A stretch of 64,000 nt of DNA, from NCBI GenBank assembly GCA_027625915.1, contig JANTQA010000015.1, positions 4,679,001 through 4,743,000 of the forward strand, given 5' to 3'. The DNA comes from Anaeramoeba flamelloides (Eukaryota > Metamonada > Anaeramoebidae). The translations under genes were made by a program, and so were the position numbers. Numbering within the stretch: the stretch's first letter is position 1; each line of letters starts with the position of its first letter. Of this stretch, positions 34,763 to 46,167 are shown piece by piece. The notes under the pieces are model-generated. The model ran no database searches, had not been told where the DNA came from, and worked only from the letters and a program-made list of their open reading frames with translations.

Positions 34763-35310
34763 AATCCCTGAAATTTGAAAAAAAGATTATCTTGTGTTGG
34801 GTGTAGTGAATTGTTCATTTAGTTCCTAACTTATTGATCTTGTGATTGATATAGGTTTTAATAATGGTTCAAAATGACAATTTTTGACAATTTATTTTTT
34901 TTTCTTCAGAAATCTGAAATTAAGAGTGAAAAATTCTTTGGCTGGAACTCAAGTTATAAAAAAATATGGTTTGTGGGTTGTTGATTACAATTTTTAATTA
35001 GGTTTGGTTATATTTTGAGCTTTTATAAAAAAATTTTTTTTTTCATTTAGTTAATTTACAAAAAAGTAATTAAAATTTGAATCAATCACCCAAAAATCAA
35101 AATTTATTCCTGAACACCTACCAATCCATTAACCTTACACTCTTCAATTCGGATTTTGAAAGAAAAAAAAATAAATTGTCAAAAATTGCCATTTTGAACC
35201 ATTATTAAAACCTATATCAATCAAAAGATCGATAAGCTAAGAACTAAATGAACAATTCACTACACCCAACACAAGATAATCTTTTTTCAAATTTCGGGGA
35301 TTATTAACCT
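34755..35310. repeat. long, well-kept inverted-repeat element (about 160 bp arms)
   Basis: Left arm 34757-34920 and right arm 35145-35310 are reverse complements at visibly high identity, with one run of more than 40 perfect bases starting AAAAGATTATCTTGTGTTGG. Tips are TTAACAATCCCTG / GGGGATTATTAA. The loop is about 225 bp. High arm identity suggests it is the youngest hairpin in the window. No coding sequence. Confidence 0.85.
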
Positions 35311-35864
35311 TAAATAGATTGAAGTAAAGTTATTTAAAACTATTTTTCACTTCCAAATTGATTTAAGACACAAAGCCAACAATAATAGTATTCTCAGTAA
35401 TATAAACTTTTATAAAATATTTGAAAAAATAACTCTTATTTTAGAATTTTTAAACATTGATATTTATTTGAAAGTCATGTTTTATTTTAATCTGATTAAT
35501 ATGAAATGAAATATATTTAAAAGTGTGTTATTTTTTTTTTTTGAGAATGTTGGGAAAGTGGTAATTAAATAATCTACTGAAATGTACTGGTATTTGAAAT
35601 CTCAATGGGATATATTTTCATCTGATTATTTATTAAACATAAGCGAATATTAGTTAAACACAATCATAAAATAATTTTTTCAAAAAAAAATTAAATATTT
35701 GTTCATTTTACCCTTTTTGATCACTTCAATTAGAATCAACACTATTAGTTAATTAAAGATCTTTGACAATTGTAAAACAGATTTTTAAAGATATTTTAGA
35801 ATTTAAGTTGGAAAATTCAATTTTCTGGAAAGATTTTCTTCAAATTTAATAGCAAAAAATTTGA
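35311..35864. other. intergenic, no gene seen
   Basis: A/T-rich spacer between two repeats. No feature recognised. Confidence 0.35.
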
Positions 35865-36236
35865 TATATAAACTCTTTTTTAAAAATTGTGACTAACCTG
35901 AAATAATAAATTGAAAAAAAAAAAAAATAATCATTTAGTATTCAAGAACAATTAATAACTAAATCTGAGTTGTAATTCACTTTTAAGTCATTCTAAATCT
36001 ATAAAAGCCTGTATATATTAAAAATTAAAAAAAATAAAACCAAAAACTAAAAAAAAGTGAGTCACAATTTTTGAAATGAGTATTACAGATTTTTTATTAA
36101 TGAACTTTCACTGAAAAAAAGTTAACCAATAAGATTTTTTATGAATAATTAAATCCATTTTCAAAGACATTACATAGTCAAAATTTTCTTAGTGATTATT
36201 TGTCTTTTCGAAGATCTCTTTTTTTTTTTCGCATGA

Positions 36237-36286
<50 letters not shown>

Positions 36287-36490
36287 AAAAAAAAGAAAAT
36301 AAAAAAAAAAGAAAAAGAAAAATTTTTCAAAGAAAAAGAAAAACTAAAATTTTCAAAATTAGAAAAAATGATTCTGATAGAAAAGTTTGGAAAATATTTT
36401 TTGTAAAGAATACTGGAATAAACCCTCAAAACAACTCTCATTAACATTATAAAGTGAGTCAAAATTTTTGAAAAATAGTTTATATAGAGA
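35865..36490. repeat. MITE-like element, family F1, copy 2
   Basis: Matches 17250-17885 from TATATAAACTCTTTTTTAAA at the left to AAAAATAGTTTATATA at the right; these ends are inverted. It carries a roughly 44-base poly(A) stretch (36243-36284) and A/G-rich sequence at the place where copy 1 has an A-rich stretch. Non-coding. Confidence 0.72.
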
Positions 36491-36494
36491 AAAT

Positions 36495-36802
36495 TGGAAA
36501 AATGTAGATATTTGTAGATTCTCGACATTTGTAGACAATTTTTTTTTCACAATCTGCTTGAAAATGATAAATATTGTTTGAGCGAAGCGAGACACTTCAT
36601 TTGTTATGACTTATTTTTAGTCTTGGTTTAAAATAGCTGATATTTGCAAAGCAAATGTATATTATTTTTAATTTTCCATTAATTTTCTCAAAAAAATAAT
36701 ATACTTGGTGGGAATCGAACCTAGGTTAGGTGTTCCCTAGTACAACTATCGCACTGAAAAAAGCTACAAATGTCGAGAATCTACAAAAATCTACAAAAAT
36801 TA
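36495..36802. repeat. inverted-repeat element enclosing a tRNA-like sequence
   Basis: Arms hold a 21-base perfect inverted repeat (36514-36534 against 36764-36784; core AGATTCTCGACATTTGTA) plus flanking TGTAGAT / ATCTACA. Inside, the minus strand of 36712-36775 contains GGTTCGATTCCCACC, a perfect Pol III B box and T-arm-like sequence, downstream of TAGCTTTTTTCAGTG, an A-box-like start. The stems do not pair well, so it is not a working tRNA. The loop also has GAGCGAAGCGAG. Confidence 0.65.
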
Positions 36803-36956
36803 TCATCAGCCTTTATATATATATATATTCACAGATAAGATGTGACCTTATTCTATTTTAAAAGTATTTTAAATCTGATAGGTATCTTTCAAATGTATAA
36901 TTAATTATTTTGACTATTATGAAATTATTTATTGATATAAATTGAAATAAATTTTT

Positions 36957-37290
36957 TTTTTTTATGATTTTCTGTTAGGTTTTTTTTAATTTTTGGAATA
37001 AACTGAAAATTTTCATAAATTTTCAGTTTATTTCAAAAAGTAAAAAAAACCTAGGACACTTTCGTTAGGTTTTCCAGAATTCAAAAGAGTTGAGTAAAAT
37101 CTTAAGATTTTATTCAAAAAACCTAGAAACCCTCAAGAAAACCTAGGCACTCTACTGTATTCTACGACACTCTACGGTACTTGATGGACACTTCCGTTAG
37201 GTTTTTTTAATTATTGAAATAATCTGAAAATTTAAGAAATATTTGGTTTATTTAAAAAAGTAAAAAAAAAAAAACGAGAAAACTTACAAT
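36957..37290. repeat. palindromic foldback family P, copy 3
   Basis: Two palindromic modules: AATAAACTGAAAATT / AATTTTCAGTTTATT within GTTAGGTTTTTT...AAAAAACCTAG, and GTTTTCCAGAATTCAAAAG followed by GAGTAAAATCTTAAGATTTTA. Also GGCACTCTAC..CTACGACACTCTACGG, the reverse of the tandem units in copy 2. Non-coding. Confidence 0.65.
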
Positions 37291-37585
37291 AATTATCTAA
37301 ATGTTTTTTTATACCCTATATGGGTTTTATTGGATACATAAATTATTTTTTGAATTATTGGTTGTTACATATTTTTGTAAATATCTCAAAATTGGATTTA
37401 ATTGAAATTCATTTAATATCAATTATTTTAAATTTCTTTCGACTAAAAAATACTTTTTTTTCTCCTCTCGGGGATTTTAAAAAAAAATATACTTTTTCCT
37501 AGAATAAATACAATTCCCTTTAGAATTTGAAGTTCTGAAATTTTTCTTATATGATAAAAAAATTCATCAAAAACAATGAAAAAGT

Positions 37586-37838
37586 AGCAAGTGAAAATAA
37601 AAATAGGGGTAGTTGGTAAAACTCCTGATAACGATTATTTTTGAATAATAGGAAATATTAGTAAAAAAAAATAAAAAATTTGCAATTTTAGATATTAATG
37701 TCTCAACTGTGGTAATTATTAACGGTTATAAAATCAAAATGTAATAATTATTATTTTTAATAATATTTAGTATGATCAGTAAAAAATTGGTATCATAAAT
37801 TTTGCCAATCATCCCGATACTAATTTTCACTTGTGATT
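37586..37838. repeat. inverted-repeat element, about 55 bp arms
   Basis: Left CAAGTGAAAATAAAAATAGG..GTTGGTAAAA and right TTTTGCCAATC..TAATTTTCACTTG are reverse complements with scattered changes; the inner GATAACGATT also has a partner. About 250 bp, non-coding, MITE-like. Confidence 0.6.
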
Positions 37839-38673
37839 ATTTCAATATAATTTTGCGTATATTTTTTTTTTTTTTTCAATTCTTGATTAAAAATAAAATT
37901 GAGTCGAAAAAAAAAAAACAATTATAATCAATTTAAAAGCATGTAGAAATTTTTTTCTAACGTTGTGAGATGTGTCTGATAACTTTTTTTATTTAAAAGG
38001 GTGTGTTTTTGGTTAAAGGGGTGATTTGAAAGATTTGATTAGAGATAAAAGATGGCTCCAAAAATTGGCAAGAGAATATTTTTACCACTCAACTCGTTTA
38101 TATTCTCTTTTGCACCAAAAAATTTTTTCATTTTTTTAATTACCTCTATGATGATAAAGATTGAACTAACTACTTGAGAAAAAAAGTATTAAAAAAATCT
38201 AAATCAAAGAAAAAGAAAATATGAAAATCTTTAAAAAAAGATTCTGTTTTTTTAATATTTATTTTTGAATCTGTTATTTCAATGTTTATTGTTTAAGCTT
38301 TTTAACAAAATTCTTTATTGGTGCCAGTTTTGATAACTTTATTTTGAAAATAAATAATTAAAACATATTAGAAATTTTCATATGTGAGTATGTGTTAGTA
38401 AGACAGTTTTATTATGGCAGAAATCTTCACTAACAATATGGTCTGTAAAAAAATCACGATCTTAACATCAGGACAAAATTATCTCTGAATCAAAACAGTT
38501 TTTTTTGCTTGAATTTTTTTTTTTTGGTTTTGAAAAAAGAACTTTTGAAAAATAAGTACATGTAAAGAAATCTATATTTTTTGTCATGTTGGACTGTTTC
38601 TTTTTATATATTTAAGAGATCGTATTAAAAGAGCAAATATTAATCTTTCTATTTTTTGATTTCTTAAAAATTG
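37839..38673. other. intergenic, no gene seen
   Basis: A short open stretch from 38052 (MAPKIGKRIFLP) overlaps a small hairpin (GGCAAGAGAATAT / ATATTCTCTTTTGC) and is probably not a gene. Confidence 0.35.
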
Positions 38674-38858
38674 ATAGGTAACTGATCTCTATTAATTTTT
38701 TTTAACCTAAAGATAATAGAGATTGGTAAATTTTTTTGTCAATTACTTTGATTTGAAAGATCCCTGATTATTTTCAATATTTAACATATCTCTAGATAAG
38801 GAATCTATATTTAGAAATTGGACAAACAAAAAATTATAGACACTAGTCCCTAAAAGAA
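38674..38858. repeat. MITE-like element, family M, short copy
   Basis: Left end TAACTGATCTCTATTAATTT and right end AATTATAGACACTAGTCCC are inverted. Sub-terminal GGTAAATTTTTTTGTCAATT also occurs in the long copy at 44036-44984. Looks like an internally deleted derivative. Confidence 0.55.
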
Positions 38859-40360
38859 AAAAGGTTTTAGAAAACAATTAGGAGATTATTAATTTCAATT
38901 CAAAATGATTATTAACCACACCATAAAAAACTTTTCATGGAAAATTGTTCCTTCTAATTCCCAAAATATATTTTTTTTATTTTGTTATTAATTTATCTGA
39001 CCATAAACCAAAAAAAAAAAAAAAAAAAGATAAAGTTTATTTTTGGTTCCCTTTCCCCCAATATTATTATTTAAGATTTAAAACAAATCAACAATAATCA
39101 AATTAGGTATTGGTTCAAATTTCCAAAAGAAGACTACTATTATGCTATCTACATTGCTTGAAAGTTGATTATTGTGGATACATACTCTTTCTATTTGTTG
39201 AATTTTTAAAATTGACACTTCTTGTATCTCTCAAAAGAATAAAATCTAAAAGGTAGTAAAAAAATTAATTTTTCTTATTTTAAATTGATTTAGAATTTTT
39301 TTTAATCTTGAATTGATCTTGAATTTTTTTTGAAGAATTTTTATCCCAAAAATATTAATAGTTCTCAGAATAGGTTAAAAATTCCTATTTTTGAATGGAT
39401 ATGGGTGTATTTCTCACCACAATCTTCTTACGAAAATGAATATTGTTGTCCAAATAAGAAATGAAAACAACAGGAAAAAGAAAGAAAAATGAAAACATTC
39501 GTTTCTTTTTTTAGTTATCTTTTAATTAAATGATCAAAGAAACATAAAGTAAAAAAAAAATAAAAACGAAACAGGAATTTAATGTTCAGAATATGGAAAT
39601 TGAAAATAGTCAAAACGTTTATTCAAATTTGAAATTATTCTCAAAAATAGCGATTATTTATGTTTTTAATAAAAATTTCTTTTCTAAAATACCACTTTCA
39701 TAACAAATAGAAATATAGAAAAGAAGATATTCTAAATTTGTTTTTAATTTTAAAAGGTCTTTAATACTTTAGTATAAGTAAGAATTGATTAAGCATTGGT
39801 ATTAAATTTTTTGTTCATTTTCCTTTTCTTCTTTTATACCTCGACAGTTTTGTAGGAAAATATAGTGTAATTTGTTATCTCTTTTTAAAAAAGATAAACT
39901 AAAAACAATGTGAAATTGATCATACCTTTTATTCTCTAAATATCACTAAAAACATTGTCAATTTCAATACTGTAACTGACAAAATTAAAAGATCAAAATT
40001 TTCATTCAGATTTTCAAAATAATCGCCCTACCAAGACTTAATACAAACCATCGAAACACACTGCTCTAAAAGAAGAAATTAATCATTTCTGTTGTACTTT
40101 TGAATTAAAAATTGAAATCTTACTATGATTTAGAAAATCTTTTTTGGGAAAGCTGAAGGATAATTTGGTTTCAATTTATTTTACAACAAATAGTAACCTT
40201 AACTTTAATCAATGTTACTATTCACAACATATTGTGATCAGTATAAATTTTCAAAAAGAACCAAAATAATCTTTTCTTTTACAAACAATTTATTTTAAAC
40301 ATTTTGATTAATGATCCGATTCACCAGAACCAAAAAGAAAGCAATTCCTTTGGAGCTTGT
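38859..40360. other. intergenic, upstream of the Myb gene
   Basis: No gene or repeat recognised. The last few hundred bases should hold the Myb promoter. Confidence 0.35.
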
Positions 40361-40671
40361 GTCAAGAATTCATTTGTATTGTTTCAAATAAGCAAACAAT
40401 TTGATAAGTTTCCTAAAATGAATAGACTTGATCTTTTTATACCTAATTAATTCCCTTTTTCCCAGAATTTTGGAAATTTCAAACCACTCACAAAACAAAG
40501 ACAAAAGCACCTCCAATCCAAAAACAAATCTAAATTTATTTCATCAAAATCATTTTTTATTTTTTAGTATTTTTTTCTTTTTTCATCTTTTTAATTTTTT
40601 TTTTTTTTTTTTCTAATTTTTCAAACTACAAGCTATCAATCAAACCAAAATTTTAATAAAAATCGCTTTTA

Positions 40672-42739
40672 ATGTAAGTTTATTCCACTAACCAACACTT
40701 TTTACTTTTACAAGTTAAAACGCTTTTTTTTTATAACGAAAATTTTCTTAATTTGGAAAAAGGTCATCAAGAAAAAGAAGAACACAAACAACAAAATCAT
40801 TACAAAACTTAAACACAGAATTAAAAAGAGAAAAAGAACACTTTACAAAATGGTCAAAGGAAGATGTAATAATTTTTTTTTTTTTTTTTTATCTTTTCTT
40901 CTTTTCTCAAAAATTATTTTTTTTTTTTTATTTTGACTCATTTGCAAAAATTTTTCTTTAACTTTCATGCATTTTTCCCATTGTTATAGGATGAAAAACT
41001 TGTTGAATTAGTTGGAAATTCAAAAATTGTTGAATGGGATGTTATTGGTACTCATTTTGAACAATTTTCAGTCACAGATTGTTTAAAAAGATTTCGATTT
41101 GTAATACTTTTTCTTTTTTTTTTTTTTTAATTTTATTTTTTTTTTTTTTTGTTGAAAAAAAGATTTATTGGTTTTTCATTGTTGAGATAAAAAGAATACT
41201 TTTTCTTTCTCTTTTTATTTTTTTAAAAAAAAAAAATAAAAAAGAGTTGTTTATTTTAAAAAAAGGATCACAAAATTGATTTTGTTGTAATTTTTTTTTT
41301 TTCAAACTTTTGACTCGTGAAAATTTTTTCGTTCAACACCTTTAACTCTTTCAGCATTAATTTGCTGTTAGAGTTCGTGTGTTGTTGACACAAATTTTCA
41401 TTTTCTAAATTTTTTTTTTTTTGATTAAAATTCTTAAAAATCAGCATTTCAAAAGAATTTTTTTTTTTTTTTTTTTTTCTTCTTCTTCCATAATAGACTT
41501 ATTTTAGTGGTTGAATTTTAAAATTTGTTTAAATCAACAATGTATTTTATAATAGTCTCTTTTCTTATTTTTTGTTCCATCTTCCAGATCTTTAAATTAC
41601 CAATTCCAAAACTTTTTGAACTCTAATTTATTTTATTTTTTTCCTCTCAAAACATTCAATTTTTATTTTTTTTTCCTCACAATTCCCAAAAGATTAAAAA
41701 TATTACAAAATGTAAGGGGCCTTGGAACAAAACTGAAGATGATCTCTTAAGGTATGCTATCAAGAAACTTGGAGATTCAAGTTGGCTAAATATAGCATCT
41801 TTAGTTACTGGTAGAAACTCTAAACAATGTCGCGAAAGATGGTGCAATCAAATTAATCCAAATATTAACCATTCACCTTTCAGTCTTGAAGAGGAAGAAC
41901 TATTAATAGCAAAACAATTAGAATTAGGGAATAAATGGAGCAAAATTGCAAAATTTTTTAAAGGGAGACCTGATAACATGCTGAAGAATATGTGGCATTC
42001 CTTATGTACCCAAAGAAAATTAAACACAAAAAAAAATAACAAATCAAAAAGAAGAAAACAACGTAATACAAGAAAAACAAAAAGCACCGGTGATTTATTA
42101 ACGACAAGAACAACGAGGAGCACACGAAACACTCGAAGTACAAGAAAAAGAGCTTGGGAGTTTGAAAACAATAAAACAATTCTCAATATCGCTAATGAAA
42201 CAACAGATAAAATTAGAAAAATTAAAGATGGTCAAACAATTAGTAATGAAAACATAATCAAAAAGGAAATCATTTCTCAAAACACAACTACCACCATGGC
42301 AACACCATCAACAACAGCAACAACAGCAACACCATCAACAACAGCAACAACAGCAACAAAAACAAAAAAAAACACACAAATAAATAACCAAAAAATTGAT
42401 CAAACCGAAACAGAAATAAAAACAACCCAAATTGAAAAACAAATACCAAATTCTTTAAATGAACAATGGTCTAATATCAACGATGAAGAAATTTCCTCAA
42501 TCATTCAATTCAACGATTCCTTTTTAGACGATGTATCATTAAACAACCCCTTATATAATAGCAACAACTTTGAAGAAATTAATAACCTTAGTGATGATCC
42601 TGAATTCCAACAATATTACGAAGAAATCTTTAACTTGGAAAGCGAACCTTTTGATTCAATTCCTGAAACATTTGAAGACAATTCAACACCATACTTCCAA
42701 AATGAATTATTAGATGACCAAAAGTACGATTTTTATTAA
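40672..42739 (+). CDS. three-repeat Myb transcription factor (R1R2R3), start codon split by an intron
   Basis: Coding exons: 40672-40673 (AT of ATG), 40763-40865, 40990-41100, 41693-42739; 420 residues. Introns of 89, 124 and 592 bp are GT-AG; the last two are phase 0. R1 has Trp31, Trp51, Phe70; R2 has Trp83, Trp103, Trp122 with GRNSKQCRERW; R3 has Phe134 (usual replacement of the first Trp), Trp153, Trp172 with GRPDNMLKNMW. Spacing from CLKRF to KGPW across the 592 bp intron is exactly that of animal c-Myb, so no exon is missing. A nuclear DNA-binding protein, like animal and plant MYB3R factors. After the repeats come a basic region (about 180-220), a Thr/Ala low-complexity run (PSTTATTATPSTTATTAT), and an acidic Asn-rich C terminus, a plausible activation domain. 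In frame upstream of the split ATG there is a TAA. Confidence 0.92.
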
Positions 42740-44035
42740 TTAATGGTAAGGAATGATTAATGAGATTCATTCCTTTCTTTTAAGTAGTATTCTTTTATTA
42801 TTTTTTTTTTTTTTTTATTTTTTTTATTTTATTTTACGTAGAGTTATCCTTTTTTTTCTTTTTTTATTTTTATTTCTTGTTCTTCATTTTCACTTCCATT
42901 TCCCTAGTAATCAATTTTCTTAATTATTTTTAAATCATAATTTCTGTAGATATTTTGTTGTTAACGAGACTACAACAAAATCCCTCCAATATTTTACTCA
43001 TAATTTGATGGAAAAATTTATTATTATTATTTTTGTGCAATATTATTCAACATCCAAAAATTCTTCAAATTTTGAGACCTTAATTTGAGTTCTTTTTAAC
43101 ATTCCTTTCTTTATTTCTTTATTTCTTTAGTTTTTTTTTTTTTTTTTTCTTTATTTTTCTTTATTTTTTTTTTTCTTTATTTTTTTCTTTTTCTTTTTCT
43201 TTGCCTTTGTCTTTTTACGGATTACAGAAATTAATGACAATTAAGAAAATTGAATTACTATTTCTTTTTTTATTGAGTCAAAAAAAAATCTTTTTTTTTA
43301 CTTTTGAATTAGATTATTAATTTTTTTTTTTATCATTTATTCAAAATGATAATCGCTTTAGAATTAGTTATAATTACAATATGATAGTAATTGATATAAT
43401 TTTAGTTTATCTAATTCAGCTTATTCTTTTTCTTTTATTTTCTTTTTATTTCTTTTTTTGATTTTTTTTTTTTTTATTATTGTTTTTTAAAAATCAAATA
43501 AAAAGTAGAGTTTACCAAATATTTTAATTTTTATTTTCTTTTTTTTTAATGATCTTGGATAAAGAAAATTGTTACTTCATATTAAGCTAATAGACAATTA
43601 TTTATAATTTACAATTTACTGACCATTATCTTTTGCTATTGAATTCTTATTTAACAAAAAAAATTACTTTTATTGAAAAGTTAGAAGGATAAACCAAATT
43701 AATGTGAGATAATCATCTTTTTCAAGTGAATTGAGATGCTTTTGTGGGACTTTTTCTGCTGATTGAGATCAATTAAATTTTGGAAAATTGAAATATACAA
43801 TTATATCATCATCATTCCAAAAATTTGGAAACATCTCAAAATAAAAAATATGCAAAAAAAAACCCCAATTTATTGTATTAATCCAAACATAATATAAAAC
43901 CACATTAAAGTTTCAAATATTAATGTTTTTCAAATCAAACTGTTTTTTCATCCAAATATAAGAAAAAAATATAAAACACCAAAATAAAAATCATTCTTTC
44001 CAAAATGATCAAACAATATAACAAAAAATGGTATT
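42740..44035. other. 3' flank of the Myb gene; pyrimidine-rich tract
   Basis: Between about 43105 and 43500 the plus strand is almost pure T and C with CTTTATTTTT-type units. No gene is seen. Confidence 0.45.
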
Positions 44036-44984
44036 AAGGGGGTAGTCTCTATAAAATTTTTTTAGGTAAATTTAATAGAGATTTAGAAATTTTTTTGCCA
44101 ATTACTTAGATTTGAAATCAAAGTGGAAAACTTCTTTGTATAGTAATGAAATCTCGATAAATGACATTCATTAAATTTAGTTATTGTTTTTATAGAAATA
44201 AAAAAATTTTCAATTTTTTCACTTTTTTGAAAGTTGCCTTTTTTCAACTTTTCGCAAAAATACAAAAAATAAAAAAAATATGGAGCAAGAAAGCAAAACC
44301 TTGTTGTTTCTGTGGAAGAACTACAAAAAATAATTTGAAAAATAAACCTGAAAAGGTTTTTTTTTTGGATTTGCATGAAAAAACAGTTTGATTTGAAAAA
44401 AATACACAGTATATGCTTTACTCTTAATCAAAGATTTTCTTTCTTTTCCTTGTACCATTCTTTTTTTTTTTTTTTTTTTTCATGAATCTACTTTTTCAGT
44501 TTACACTCTTTGTTTTTGTTGAATTTGAAGTATTTTTAAGTATTCCCCAATTATCATTCCAAAAGTTTTTGTCAGAGTCAAAAAAAAAATCAAAGAGAAT
44601 AATAAGACGTATTTTTTTAAAAAGTAATTATTGATAAAACAAATTGAGTTCTTTATAGAGTCAAGTTGGATGAACAGAAGTGAAGGAGAAAATATTCACT
44701 AGTTTTGAATTATTTTTTCGTATTTCCAAATGAGAATAAATATTAATTTTGAAACAATCATTAAATCCAAAATTAATCAAAAAATTCACATATGTTAAAG
44801 AAATTTTTTCAAAAAAAATTTTATTAGTCACTTTTTTTGACAGAATTGTAAACTTTTAAAAAAACAAGAATAAAAGCTTCTAAAATTGAAAAAACCTATC
44901 TATTTTCAATTTTAAGCATATTTTAAGATAATGATTCCTTATTTAGTTATTGGACAAAAAAAAATTAATAGAGACTAGTTCCTT
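44036..44984. repeat. MITE-like element, family M, long copy
   Basis: Left tip GTAGTCTCTATAAAATTTTT and right tip AATTAATAGAGACTAGTTCC are inverted over about 35 bp. Shares tips and sub-terminal sequence with 38674-38858. The interior has an open stretch with KPCCFCGRTTKNN (about 44296) whose CxxC is intriguing, but no domain is recognised and no transposase motif was found. Confidence 0.55.
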
Positions 44985-45404
44985 CATAAATTAGTTGAAA
45001 TTTCAACAGTATTTATCGATTGATCAAATGATAAGTCATCATCAACTAAAATTTATATTATTTTTCAATTTAACAAATTCAGCACTAAACTACTCTCAAC
45101 CATCGAAAAGAAATTCCAGATCTGATGAAACATATTATAAAAATGTAAAAATAAAATGAAAACAGAATAAAAAAGATATACTATGAAATAGTTTGCAAAA
45201 TCAAAATTATTTTCAAATTGAATGTAAAGTGTGGTATCTTTATTCAGCAAAGTTTTTAAAACTGTGTAAAAATTTTTGGAATCGAAGTTTAATTTTTAAA
45301 GAGATTCAATTTCGACAAATTTTAAAAAATATTAGTTCAATTCTGATTTAGTGTTAATTCACCATAAATTTGAAAAAGATAACAAAATAAATGTTTTTAT
45401 AAAA
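44985..45404. other. intergenic, no gene seen
   Basis: A/T-rich spacer upstream of a LINE fragment. The minus-strand frame at 45065-45250 has no domain. Confidence 0.35.
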
Positions 45405-45790
45405 AACTCAAAAATATTTAAAATATCCATCAAGCTCAACAATTCCATAATTCAGAACATTTACTAACTGCTTAAATAGATATTACTATGCAATCAATAA
45501 AAATACAAATCAATTTTATCCTTAATTTTAAAAATATAAAGAGGAGGAAATTATAGAAAATATTGATAATTTTTTATCGGTATGTCCTTCTTTTAGAAAA
45601 AAAATAGATTATTTTTTCTCAATAAATTTCAAGAATTAAATCTTAATGAAATAATTTTAAATTAAGATAAGTTGTGAAATTCTTTTCATTAATTAATAAT
45701 CGTGAAATCTATGATTTTACGCTTAAATTCCGTTTCAGAAATTTAAGTCTAAGTGTAACTAGAGTGTAAATTACACTTCTTACTCAATAA
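45405..45790 (+). mobile_element. 5'-truncated LINE, copy 3
   Basis: Fragments match LINE copy 1 in order: KYLKYPSSSTI, TNCLNRYYYAINKN, EEEIIENIDNFL, then the shared 3' untranslated end TAACTAGAGTGTAAATTACA with AATAATAAT and poly(A). Several stops break the frame. Same family as the minus-strand copy at 23213-23795. Confidence 0.75.
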
Positions 45791-45945
45791 TAATAATAAA
45801 AAAAAAACAAAATATATGATTTTTTTTTTCTTTTCAAAATGACATTTAACTCAGAAATACCGAATATATCTGATTTCAAAAATTTTTTTGAGATCAATAA
45901 AGGCAGTTGCGTTTAAAAAGCGAGTACTATTTTTTACAATTTTAT

Positions 45946-46167
45946 CAAGTTTTCTATTATAAAAAAGTGAAAACTTTTTCCAAAATAAGACTTTTTGAAA
46001 ATTTTCAGTTTTAATAAAGTGAAGGATAGACATTTAAATCTGAGTCAGAAGTTGGTATGACAAAAAAGGCACTTTATTTATAAAAACTTCTCACTTTTTT
46101 CCAACTAAAACATCTCAAAAAGTTTCATTTTGGAAAAATCTTTCACTTTTTTATAATAGAAAACTTG
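45946..46167. repeat. inverted-repeat element with a 27-base perfect outer arm
   Basis: 45946-45972 and 46141-46167 are perfect reverse complements (starts CAAGTTTTCTATTATAAAAA); similarity continues inward through TTTTTCCAAAAT and ACTTTTTGA blocks for about 65 bp per arm. The loop is about 90 bp. Non-coding. Confidence 0.78.

Noticed and set aside
36241-36528. Phe-rich 95-codon minus frame
   Set aside because: Translation of the poly(A) stretch in family F1 copy 2.
38413-38491. 24-codon frame MAEIFTNNMVCKKITILTSG
   Set aside because: Short, no upstream context, no splice partner; consistent with chance.
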